Source: JAZKFT01 sp965246935
Lineage (GTDB): Bacteria; Bacteroidota; Bacteroidia; Chitinophagales; Chitinophagaceae
Direction of reading: 5' to 3'
Assembly (NCBI GenBank): GCA_965246935.1
Contig: CBDFGC010000001.1
Location: 434,001-498,000, forward strand
Length of the DNA stretch: 64,000 nt
Each line of letters begins with the position of its first letter. Position 1 is the stretch's first letter. Below are positions 55,918-64,000 of this stretch, piece after piece. The notes under the pieces were generated by a model. The model did not search any database. It was not told the origin of the DNA and saw only the letters and a program-made list of their open reading frames with translations. The position numbers and the translations under genes were made by a program.

Positions 55918-58434
55918 TTATTTTTTAATAAATCGGGCAGTAATCGTTTTACCATCATTTTTATACACCAGCATATAATTACCGGTCTTCAGGCCTGCTA
56001 TATCAATGGTGGTTTGCAATGCGTTTGTTGTAACAGTATACGTATTTATTTTTTTTCCATCTACCGCTATTAATTCTACCGTAGCTCCGGCCAATGCCTG
56101 TGGGTGGCTAACGGAAATGGTATTCGTAGCCGGGTTAGGAAAAACAGCAACGCCGGCAGCTAATTTTGAATTAATGATGACCACATTGCTATAACGGTAA
56201 CTGCCATCCTTGTCCACTATTTTCAAACGATAATAGGTTACACCAGCTAATGGGTTTTTATCTGTAAAATTATACTTGTTTTCACCTGTTCTGTTTAACG
56301 CAGCCACTACTCCTGTAGCGGTAAAGCTTTGACCATCTGCACTGCGTTCTACCACAAATTCTTTGGTATTCATTTCATTGGAAGTAGTCCATTGCGTAAT
56401 TACTTCTTTACCGGTAAGTGATGCGTTGAAGGATAATAACTGCAACGGCAACACCGGTGCAGCACTGGCACTTGCAATAAAAAAGGCGCTGAAAGAGGTA
56501 GTTGTAAATTCTAAAAAATAACCGGTTTGGTAGGTTCCGTAAATGCCTGAAACGGTTGGCGTAATTACAGTACCACCTCCGGGTATTACCGTCAGGCAGT
56601 TATTACCGGCCACTTTTATAATGCGTAAATCGGCAACAGTGCTAATGGTATTGTCAACCGCCTTCAGTGCATTGAATTCAGCCTGCGTAAAATAAATCCT
56701 TACCGTAACAGGTGAAGTAATTAAATCAGCATTCTGTGGTGTAATCGTAATATTCCTGTTGAGATAAGGTTTATTGTTAAAACCATAACGGATATTACTG
56801 CTTACGTAATAAGAAGCAGTAAAAGCGCCAAAGTTTCCGTTGTCCACAATAGATGCAATTACATTGGTCGTATCGGTGGAAATGATCCTTGAATAGGTAG
56901 TATCTCTTATCAATAATACGGCACCACTATTTGTTGAATTGATCGATTTGGCGGTTACACAATTACCCGTCGTTCCAACCGCAATAATCGTATCCCCATT
57001 CAGGTAATTCTCCAAATTGCTATATCCGTTCGCATTATATCCGTTGCGGTCGGCAGCATTAGCCGGGTTCAGGCCACGTTGTGTTTCCCATTCATCGGGC
57101 ATACCATCATGGTCGGAATCCACCGGGGCGGGCAAGGAATCAATAACCGGCCAGGCCGATTGCGAAGTGCTAAAAGGCGTGCCATGCGGATAGCCACCCT
57201 GCACATCAATAATTTTACCGGTGCGGTTGATGACATCGCTCACAATCCGTGTATCTAATGTATCCCGCAATGGCAGGCTGCAACCTGATGATTGCAATAC
57301 GCTGGTGTAAGCATCCGTAGCTGTTTGTGTATTGATGACTGGCATTGTAAACGGAACTAATACCTGGGCTGACACTGTATCCGCATAGCTTCCGCCATTC
57401 ATAGCTACTCCCAGCCAGTTACGGGCCGTGTACGCCGGAGAGCTTTCTATAAAATTGCCATCTACGAAATATTTACCATATGGCAATACAGGAGAAGTCT
57501 GTTTGTAGGGGTTAAGGATTTCGTAGCGGATAGTTACTCCGGCAGAGGAACCTGTGCTCGTTGACGGGCCATACTTATAATAATTATTAACGATGTTATA
57601 ATTACCACCTTCACCACCGTTATTGTTGTATGATCCCCAGTTGTATAATACGTTGTTTCTAAAATCGGCATTCTCTGTATTAACCGCATAACCACGGCTG
57701 CCATTGAACCTGGGTACACGGCCCTGGCAATGGGCTAATAAATTATGATGAAAACTTGCTTTTTTGCCACCCCAGATGCCTCCATATCCATGCCTTTCAA
57801 AATCGGCATCGCCGGTTTCAAAATGGTACGAATAATTCAACGGCTCACTAATCAGGCAGTATTGAATAGTCAGGCTATCGCCACCATAAAAGGTAAGCGA
57901 TTCGTCATTGCTCCAACTGGCCGTTACATGATCTACAATAATATTTTTATGGCTATGACCATTATCACTAATAGCATCGTCGTCGCCGCTGCCATTTACC
58001 ATTCCTAAGTTCTGGTAACGGTCGCCCAGGCGGCAACGGATATAGCGAACAATAATGTTGTCGCCGGTAATATTTACCGGACGGTCAGCAATACAGATAC
58101 CGTAACCCGGGGCCGTTTGTCCGGCAATGGTGGTATTGGCTTTTACATCGAGCCTGCTGGTAAGGCGGATAGTGCCCGAAACCCGGAATACGATGGTGCG
58201 ATAAGTGGCAGTTGTATTAATCGCATACCGCAAGCTTCCGACCAAGCCATTGTCAGACAGATTCGTCACTTCAAAAACGGTAGTGGGAGTTGTGGAAGTA
58301 CCGCGTCCACCGGTTACAAAAGCGCCGGCGCCCTCAGCGGTAGGAAAAGCCTTTTGCTGACTGAGGGCGGGTACAACATTTAATCCAAAACATAAACCCA
58401 ATAAAATAATTCTGCCTGCGTAAAATTTAATCAT
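55918..58434 (-). CDS. pectate lyase (PL1) with T9SS sorting domain
   Basis: The 838-residue protein has a signal peptide (MIKFYAGRIILLGLCFGLNVVPALS). The PL1 beta-helix runs to about residue 440: FPTAEGAGAFVTGGRGTS, VDHVTASWSNDESLTFY, NYSYHFETGDADFERHG and the Arg segment GRVPRFNGSRG, plus a calcium-loop SDHDGMPDEWETQRGL. Further beta domains follow, and it ends in a T9SS type A domain (VAVFPNPATNTISVSH to YKNDGKTITARF). It is a paralogue of the shorter PL1 at 32812-34224 and is likely the surface enzyme making oligomers for SusC/D. Confidence 0.92.
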   Translation of the reverse strand: MIKFYAGRIILLGLCFGLNVVPALSQQKAFPTAEGAGAFVTGGRGTSTTPTTVFEVTNLSDNGLVGSLRYAINTTATYRTIVFRVSGTIRLTSRLDVKANTTIAGQTAPGYGICIADRPVNITGDNIIVRYIRCRLGDRYQNLGMVNGSGDDDAISDNGHSHKNIIVDHVTASWSNDESLTFYGGDSLTIQYCLISEPLNYSYHFETGDADFERHGYGGIWGGKKASFHHNLLAHCQGRVPRFNGSRGYAVNTENADFRNNVLYNWGSYNNNGGEGGNYNIVNNYYKYGPSTSTGSSAGVTIRYEILNPYKQTSPVLPYGKYFVDGNFIESSPAYTARNWLGVAMNGGSYADTVSAQVLVPFTMPVINTQTATDAYTSVLQSSGCSLPLRDTLDTRIVSDVINRTGKIIDVQGGYPHGTPFSTSQSAWPVIDSLPAPVDSDHDGMPDEWETQRGLNPANAADRNGYNANGYSNLENYLNGDTIIAVGTTGNCVTAKSINSTNSGAVLLIRDTTYSRIISTDTTNVIASIVDNGNFGAFTASYYVSSNIRYGFNNKPYLNRNITITPQNADLITSPVTVRIYFTQAEFNALKAVDNTISTVADLRIIKVAGNNCLTVIPGGGTVITPTVSGIYGTYQTGYFLEFTTTSFSAFFIASASAAPVLPLQLLSFNASLTGKEVITQWTTSNEMNTKEFVVERSADGQSFTATGVVAALNRTGENKYNFTDKNPLAGVTYYRLKIVDKDGSYRYSNVVIINSKLAAGVAVFPNPATNTISVSHPQALAGATVELIAVDGKKINTYTVTTNALQTTIDIAGLKTGNYMLVYKNDGKTITARFIKK

Positions 58435-58482
58435 CGTAAGTTTTTAAAGTGAAATCATCTGCACAGAATCGGAACATCCATT

Positions 58483-58520
58483 AATCATTGCGACCCCGGG
58501 CGTCCGGGATCGCAATGATT
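58483..58520. promoter_or_regulatory. strong hairpin between SusD and T9SS pectate lyase genes
   Basis: AATCATTGCGA (58483-58493) pairs with TCGCAATGATT (58510-58520). CCCGG/CCGGG pairs inside it with one mismatch, closed by a GCGT loop. It lies about 50 bp after the SusD stop in transcription order. It lacks a clear T-run, so it is more like an mRNA-stabilising or attenuating structure than a classic terminator. Confidence 0.75.
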
Positions 58521-58573
58521 ATCATCTAACTTATATAAAAGATAAACCTGATTGATCAGGCTTATTAAATCAA

Positions 58574-60370
58574 TTAATAACCCGGGTTTTGAGTTAGCTT
58601 GGAATTAGCATCACGTGCTGGTTGGGGTATGGGTAATAACTCCGATTTCGGATAGGTAAAATTGGTAGCAAACCTGCCTAATGGAGAAGTAGTTCCGGCA
58701 GCGGTAAGTGTGGTGCCTATCCATGCCACCTTCGTGGTTCCGGCAGGGGTAGCGGTGGGAGCAGGAGTATAATACGAGTTGGCCCAAATGGTTTTATCGT
58801 CTGCTGTAGTAGTGGTTATATAGTACATAGAAGCCGGCAGGTTGGTATTGGCAGCCAATGCCGTTAAAGCTGCTTTGGTTTCCGTAATCTTTGTTGCCAG
58901 CAAATCCCAGCGGATTAAATCGTATTTGCGTATTCCTTCCCCGCCCAGTTCCAGCGATCTTTCTTTTACCAGCGCCGTAAAAAAGGAAGCCTTGGTAAGG
59001 CCGGCTAAATCAACCGTTGGGACTGGTGTACCCAACGGCTTTCCATAACCTCTTCTTCTTACCATATTGATGGCATTGTAGGCAGCAGGTGTAGGTCCGT
59101 TGATTTCATTTTCGGCTTCGGCAAACATCAGCAGCACATCAGCATAACGCAGTATTTGCCATTTCAAACTAAAGTATTGAACGGCATTGGTTGGCGAAAC
59201 AACCGGGTTGGTGATCCAGTCACGGCGGTATTTGCCATCATTTAATGCAGCCAGTGACAGCCCTATTTTCGTAACGCCATCTACCGCTACGTTATAGGGT
59301 GCAATGGTTACGTCTCTGCGGGTATCAGTACTGTCGAACGAGTAAAAATAGGTGGGCAACGGGTTTACACTACTGTTTCCCAGGTTGTTTACTCTTGGGC
59401 CATTGTAGTAGCCCAACTTAGTATCTTCAGCACCGCCCTGGCCAATGCCACTCGCCTGAAACATCAGTTCTCCCTGCGGATCGGTTACTGCACGACCACA
59501 CACCTGGTCTTTCCACAAACTGCGAAAACTTGGGTTTAAACTATGCTGACCTGAAGCAATGATATCGTTGCACTCATCTCTTGCAATCTGGTAATAAGTG
59601 ACGTAATCTGAACCTCTTTTAACGGCGCCATCCTGTCTTAAAGAATAACCACCTCTGTACAAAGCAATTCTGGCCCGCAATCCTTTAGCAGTACCTTTCG
59701 TTATCCTTTCATCTACTGCATCGCCAATACCGGCGACTTCGTTACGCCAGGGCATCAGGTCTTCTGCTACTTTTAAATCGGCAATCAAATGATTGTACAA
59801 TGAATCCCGGTCGGTTCTTTGAGGCAGCGGATTCTCTAATGCCAGGAAAGCAGCAGGCCTGAATTGTGCCGGCAGGTCACCCCAGTTGCGGATAGCTTCC
59901 AGGTAAAACTGAGCCCTTAGTGTCAATGCTTCACCATATAACCGCTGTAGTTGCTTTTTCTGCTGGTCGGTACCATTCGCATACATATCCATCTTTGGAA
60001 TATTTTCAATACAGATATTAGCAAACTCAATACCCTGAAACAACTGGTTGAACGGGCCTGCAAGCTGGGCATTACTTGGGGTGGCTGCATAACGGGCTAT
60101 ATCCCGCCGGTCATTATCGCCGGCGCCGGTCGGGCCCTGCATTTCATCATTATCCAGCGGGTAATACAGACTTAAACGAATACCATACCCCTGGTCGCCT
60201 ACCAACCGGCTGTACACACCGGCCAGCGCTTTCTGCGTGCTGGCTACATCCATAAAAACCAGTTCGGGACCTGTTTCGGTAATGGGTTGCTGGTCTAAAA
60301 ATTTATGGCAACTGCTTAGTCCTGTCAGCAGGCTTAGTGTAGTAATTGCGATTATATAGCTGCGTTTCAT
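58574..60370 (-). CDS. susD: SusD/RagB-family outer-membrane glycan-binding lipoprotein
   Basis: The 598-residue protein starts MKRSYIIAITTLSLLTGLSSC, a lipoprotein signal with Cys in LSSC, followed by HKFLDQQPITETGPELV, the usual SusD opening. It has a TPR-rich N-terminal half (LRAQFYLEAIRNWGDLPAQF, KGTAKGLRARIALYRGG) and a C-terminal RYADVLLMFAEAENEIN and KERSLELGGEGIRKYDLIR. It caps the partner SusC channel and binds pectin oligomers at the cell surface. It starts 24 bp after the SusC stop. Confidence 0.95.
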   Translation of the reverse strand: MKRSYIIAITTLSLLTGLSSCHKFLDQQPITETGPELVFMDVASTQKALAGVYSRLVGDQGYGIRLSLYYPLDNDEMQGPTGAGDNDRRDIARYAATPSNAQLAGPFNQLFQGIEFANICIENIPKMDMYANGTDQQKKQLQRLYGEALTLRAQFYLEAIRNWGDLPAQFRPAAFLALENPLPQRTDRDSLYNHLIADLKVAEDLMPWRNEVAGIGDAVDERITKGTAKGLRARIALYRGGYSLRQDGAVKRGSDYVTYYQIARDECNDIIASGQHSLNPSFRSLWKDQVCGRAVTDPQGELMFQASGIGQGGAEDTKLGYYNGPRVNNLGNSSVNPLPTYFYSFDSTDTRRDVTIAPYNVAVDGVTKIGLSLAALNDGKYRRDWITNPVVSPTNAVQYFSLKWQILRYADVLLMFAEAENEINGPTPAAYNAINMVRRRGYGKPLGTPVPTVDLAGLTKASFFTALVKERSLELGGEGIRKYDLIRWDLLATKITETKAALTALAANTNLPASMYYITTTTADDKTIWANSYYTPAPTATPAGTTKVAWIGTTLTAAGTTSPLGRFATNFTYPKSELLPIPQPARDANSKLTQNPGY

Positions 60371-60394
60371 ATTTTCTCTTTTTCTAAATTAAAT

Positions 60395-63300
60395 TTAAAA
60401 GGTAGCGTTGACACCGAACAAAATACTACGACTTTTTGGATAGGCCGAGTAATCAAGTCCTGGTGTTAAGCTGCTGTTGCGAACACTTACCTCAGGATCG
60501 TAACCGGTGTAGCTGGTAATAATGCCCAGATTGTTGGCAGTAGCATAAATACGCAGACGGCTCAGGTGTATCGCTGTCAGTTTTTTTACAGGCAATGAAT
60601 AACCAATCGTCAGGTTGTTGAACCGCAGGAAAGAGCCATCTTCAATAGCCCAGGAACTGGGGAAAAACGCACCTGAACCACGGATCGGCTGCCAGATTTT
60701 AGCATTTGCATTTAAGGCGGCCAACTGATCCGGTGCAATGCCATACACGGTTGTACCATTTACATACTGTGCCGTTTGGCCGGTTGGGGTAATGGTACGC
60801 CAGCGGTCCTGCATGATGGCCAGCAAATTTGAATTCGCTGTATAGCCATTGGAAAGTTCAATTTTGTTGGCATTGTAAATATCATTTCCTACAGAAAAAT
60901 TGACAAACAGACTTGCATCCCATTGCTTGTAGGTAAACTGCTGATTAAGACCACCGGTAAATTTAGCTGTGGGATTACCGATAATCTTCCGGTCATTATC
61001 AATATCTACTTTTCCATCACCGTTCAAATCTTTAAACTTAACAGCACCGGGCTGCACCACACCAATAATGGATGAATTGTTTACTACGCCCTGTTTAAGG
61101 GTATAAACACTGGTAGCGGCGTTGTAGTCAAAATCATTTACCGTATAAAAGCCGTCGCTTACCAAACCCCACATGCTTCCTACCGGATCACCAATACGAA
61201 CAATGTAATCAGTAGGCTGGCCGCTTACGCCCCAGCTTGGCGACGGGAAGAAGGAGTTTTGGTTAGGGCCTAACTGCACTACTTTATTTTTATTAGTAGA
61301 AATATTAAAGTTAGCCGTCCAGTTCAGGTTGTTCTTTTTACGAAGGATAATGGTATTCAATTGTATTTCTACTCCCTTGTTAGAAGTTTTACCCACATTT
61401 TGCACCTGTGTCCGGTAGCCATACGTAGGAGCAATCTGCACATCCAGCAGTAAGTCGCTGGAAGCATTATCGTACACATCTACCGACAGGTCAACCCGGC
61501 TTCTGAACAGGCTAAGATCCATACCAAAGTTTTTGTTGACGGTTGATTCCCATTTCAGATATGGGTTGGGTAAAAAGTTGGGGAATGATGCAATAACTGT
61601 CTGGTTGTTCAACCCATAAAAATACTGGCCGCTACTGGAAAAGGTTGGTAAAAACAGGTAATCATTAATGCGGTTGTTTCCGATTTTCCCATAGCCAAAG
61701 CGGAATTTCAAATCACTGATGGCTTTTATATTTTTCATGAAATTTTCCTTGGATACCCGCCAGGCGAAAGACCCTGCCGGAAAGGTACCGAACTGCTGAC
61801 CGGGGGCAAATTTGGAAGCACCATCATACCGCACATTTGCCGAGAACAGGTATTTGTCTAAGTAAGAATAATTAACGCGGCCAAAAAACGAAAGGTTAGT
61901 GTACCTGTTTTTGCTTAGGCGTGGATAGCCGGCAAAGGGTACACCCAGGCTGGTTTGCTTGAAAGCATCATTATAAGAAGTATTGGTTGGGAAGTTCCGG
62001 TAAAGGCTGGAACGTGCTTCATTTCTCAAATCATACGTTTCCTCCCCTACCAGAAAGGTAAAGCTGTGCTTGTTTTTATAATTATTGACTGTATAAGTAA
62101 GCACATTGGAGTTGGTAATGATTTTACGGTCGCTGGTATCAAGTTCAGCGATTGGTTTCTTACCGCCCTGGATAACAGAATACGGCGTTATAGAATCAGA
62201 ATACTGGCGGTCAACAAACTTGTTGCGGTCGTAACCAAAGGTGGAACGGAAGGAAAGATTTTTTACAATTGTCCAGTTTACGTTTGCCGTTACATTATAG
62301 GCTTCCGTACTTTTTCTCCTGAACTCCGCATTTGCAAGGCCAATCGGGTTTACGAGGTTCAATCCGTTACCCACGTTTGGGTCAGCCAGCGGATCAGCAT
62401 CATCTATATCCTGTGCAGAAGAAAGGAAGGGACGATATTTAACGGCATTGCGCAGCCGGTTGTACGAGGAGCCCTGGTCAGAAGATACGCCGGCGCCATA
62501 TACATCCTGGTTGGTGTACCGGGTGCTAACGCCGGCCCTGATATTCTTAGTGACTTTGTAGTCGCCTTTCAGGTTCAGTATGTGGCGGTTGTATTTTGAA
62601 TTCAGCACAATCGCTTTATCGGAATTGTAGGTATAACCAAAATTATAGGTCAGCTTATTGGTGCCACCAGATGCCGTTACATTATGCTGCTGGCTAAAAC
62701 CGGTACGTCCAAACACTTCATCCTGCCAGTTTACCGGGCTTACGTTTTTATAATTGGCCAGCGTATCCCAGGTAGTGCCAAAGTTTTTTCCAAAATTGAT
62801 ACTATCGGTGCTGCTGCCGCGGGAACGTTCACTCTGGTAAACTACATATTCGTACGGGCTTAATACATCTAATTTAGTAGCGAGTTTTTTAATGCCCCCA
62901 TATCCGTTATAGCTTACTACCAGCCGCCCGGGTTTGCCACTCTTTGTGGTAATGACAATTACGCCATTGCCGCCTCTTGCACCATAAATAGCAGTGGCGG
63001 CCGCATCTTTCAATACATCAATAGTTTGGATATCCTGTGGCGAAATAGTTGAAAGTCCATTTTCCACCTGTACCCCATCGATGATATACATGGGCGAATT
63101 GTCGCTGGTGATGCTCATACCGCCACGTACCCGTATGCGTACCTGCGCATCCGGCGATCCTTCGGATGTAGTAGCTGTGACGCCGGCCAGCCGGCCATTC
63201 AGTGCTTCGGCAGCAGAAGTAATCGGGATGTCTTTTAAATCTTTTGCACTTACCGATGAAACAGAAGCAAGCAAATCTTTCCGTTTTACCGTTTGGTAGC

Positions 63301-63667
63301 CAATTACCACTACGTCATCCAAACTGCTGTTACTGGCCGTAAGGGTCGCATTTACCTGTGTTTTACCATTGATAGCAATTTCTTTCGATGTGTACCCGGC
63401 AAATGAAAATACCAGCGTTGCCCGGCTGTCTCGTGCTACCAGACGGTAGCGGCCATCGCTTCCGGTAATAGTACCACCACGGCCACCTTTTACCGATACG
63501 TTTACATTGGCAATGGGTGCATTGTTGGAGTCACTCGCTGTAACTACACCCGTAACCTCAAAACCACCGGTTTGCGCTGACACAATATAGGGTAACATAA
63601 AAATACCTGCTACTAAAAGCATAAGGGCATAACTAATTCTAAACATCAGTTTTAGTTTAATAATCAT
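60395..63667 (-). CDS. susC: SusC/RagA-family TonB-linked outer-membrane transporter
   Basis: The 1090-residue protein has a signal peptide (about residues 1-32, ending YIVSAQ) and a carboxypeptidase-regulatory-like domain (FEVTGVVTASDSNNAPIANV). The TonB box lies near DDVVVIGYQTVKRKDLL and the plug shows RIRVRGGMSITSDNSPMYII, IDVLKDAAATAIYGARGGNG and VIVITTKSGK. A 22-strand-type barrel ends SAYPKSRSILFGVNATF. It imports oligosaccharides with energy from TonB. An ATG at 63646 is an alternative start. It heads the pectin locus, with SusD directly following. Confidence 0.95.
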   Translation of the reverse strand: MIIKLKLMFRISYALMLLVAGIFMLPYIVSAQTGGFEVTGVVTASDSNNAPIANVNVSVKGGRGGTITGSDGRYRLVARDSRATLVFSFAGYTSKEIAINGKTQVNATLTASNSSLDDVVVIGYQTVKRKDLLASVSSVSAKDLKDIPITSAAEALNGRLAGVTATTSEGSPDAQVRIRVRGGMSITSDNSPMYIIDGVQVENGLSTISPQDIQTIDVLKDAAATAIYGARGGNGVIVITTKSGKPGRLVVSYNGYGGIKKLATKLDVLSPYEYVVYQSERSRGSSTDSINFGKNFGTTWDTLANYKNVSPVNWQDEVFGRTGFSQQHNVTASGGTNKLTYNFGYTYNSDKAIVLNSKYNRHILNLKGDYKVTKNIRAGVSTRYTNQDVYGAGVSSDQGSSYNRLRNAVKYRPFLSSAQDIDDADPLADPNVGNGLNLVNPIGLANAEFRRKSTEAYNVTANVNWTIVKNLSFRSTFGYDRNKFVDRQYSDSITPYSVIQGGKKPIAELDTSDRKIITNSNVLTYTVNNYKNKHSFTFLVGEETYDLRNEARSSLYRNFPTNTSYNDAFKQTSLGVPFAGYPRLSKNRYTNLSFFGRVNYSYLDKYLFSANVRYDGASKFAPGQQFGTFPAGSFAWRVSKENFMKNIKAISDLKFRFGYGKIGNNRINDYLFLPTFSSSGQYFYGLNNQTVIASFPNFLPNPYLKWESTVNKNFGMDLSLFRSRVDLSVDVYDNASSDLLLDVQIAPTYGYRTQVQNVGKTSNKGVEIQLNTIILRKKNNLNWTANFNISTNKNKVVQLGPNQNSFFPSPSWGVSGQPTDYIVRIGDPVGSMWGLVSDGFYTVNDFDYNAATSVYTLKQGVVNNSSIIGVVQPGAVKFKDLNGDGKVDIDNDRKIIGNPTAKFTGGLNQQFTYKQWDASLFVNFSVGNDIYNANKIELSNGYTANSNLLAIMQDRWRTITPTGQTAQYVNGTTVYGIAPDQLAALNANAKIWQPIRGSGAFFPSSWAIEDGSFLRFNNLTIGYSLPVKKLTAIHLSRLRIYATANNLGIITSYTGYDPEVSVRNSSLTPGLDYSAYPKSRSILFGVNATF

Positions 63668-64000
63668 TACAGTATGTATAGGGTTCTTTTATAAACGCTG
63701 GTTCCTGCAGCTATGCAGGAATCGAAACAGAATAAAATGTATAAGAGATAATAAATGGCAATCTAAAATGGTCCAAAAAAACAGGCAACCGAAACAAAAG
63801 TGAGCAGTGGAATAAACGTTGAAAGTGTGAAATTAGTATAACCTAATTCACTTCCTTCGTATATTCCGGCAACCGACAATCAATATCAAAATACAGGCCA
63901 TTGCGGCTATTGCAACCTGTTGTTCCGATAACACTTACGGACATAAATTTACTTTGCTATGTTGCATTTGGTTTTCTTTTTCTACGCAAACGTTTCCGTT
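63668..64000. promoter_or_regulatory. upstream region of SusC with leader hairpin
   Basis: 333 bp. TTCCTGCA-GCTA-TGCAGGAA (63702-63721) forms an 8-bp hairpin about 35 bp before the SusC start and would lie in the mRNA leader. TACATTTT on the minus strand (63734-63741) is a partial match to the Bacteroidota -7 element. No regulator gene lies within the window. Confidence 0.4.

Noticed and set aside
61955..62599. Plus-strand 214-residue frame
   Set aside because: Antisense to the SusC barrel, no signal or domain, so it is a shadow.

Overview
The window is a chromosomal segment of a Bacteroidota bacterium, most likely of the Chitinophagaceae or a close relative. This rests on a SusC/SusD pair, several secreted enzymes with type IX secretion (T9SS) C-terminal sorting domains, LytTR signalling, lipoboxes of the S-C type, few Shine-Dalgarno sequences, and REP-like intergenic palindromes. 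No rRNA, tRNA or CRISPR array was seen.

Layout. 1-8.4 kb: the 3'-truncated end of an outer-membrane beta-barrel receptor gene, a molybdopterin sulfite-oxidase-like enzyme, a PLP-dependent cysteine synthase-family enzyme, and an ABC ATPase/membrane protein pair. An intergenic nested-hairpin element lies at 5.05-5.47 kb. 8.9-10.9 kb: an AT-rich islet with an epoxide hydrolase and a GNAT acetyltransferase. 11-13.5 kb: a NamZ/DUF1343 muramidase-like protein, an AAA ATPase and a small membrane protein. 13.5-15.9 kb: small exported proteins, a lipoprotein hydrolase, and a roughly 300-bp MITE-like element carrying four palindromes. 16.2-19.2 kb: a LytTR response regulator, a small membrane protein and a TPR histidine kinase in one operon. 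19.5-22.9 kb: an ALDH7-type dehydrogenase followed by a saccharopine dehydrogenase-family protein, probably for lysine breakdown. 23.5-25.8 kb: an M4 metalloprotease with a T9SS tail.

From about 27 to 63.7 kb nearly all genes lie on the minus strand and form a pectin utilisation locus. Reading in the direction of transcription: SusC, SusD, PL1 pectate lyase (T9SS), CE8 pectinesterase (T9SS), a T9SS protein, PL10 pectate lyase, GH2, GH35-like; then, after an interruption, a sialate O-acetylesterase-like protein, a second PL1, a CE12 rhamnogalacturonan acetylesterase, a CE8, a small protein, another CE8 and two alpha/beta hydrolases. Together these would bind and import pectin oligomers, remove methyl and acetyl groups, cut homogalacturonan, and trim galactose side chains.

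The interruption (36-45 kb) is an accessory patch. It holds a toxin-antitoxin pair with a broken toxin, a large RecQ-like helicase translationally coupled to an ECF sigma factor, an 11-copy 21-bp tandem repeat, a lipoprotein of sialidase-like appearance, and a frameshifted REP-associated tyrosine transposase (RAYT) flanked by inverted REP palindromes. Three decayed RAYT remnants lie in the same 9 kb, two of them with the same REP-spacer-start arrangement. Related palindromes also sit in pairs between pectinase genes. The most notable candidates are the sigma/helicase operon and the RAYT/REP system.
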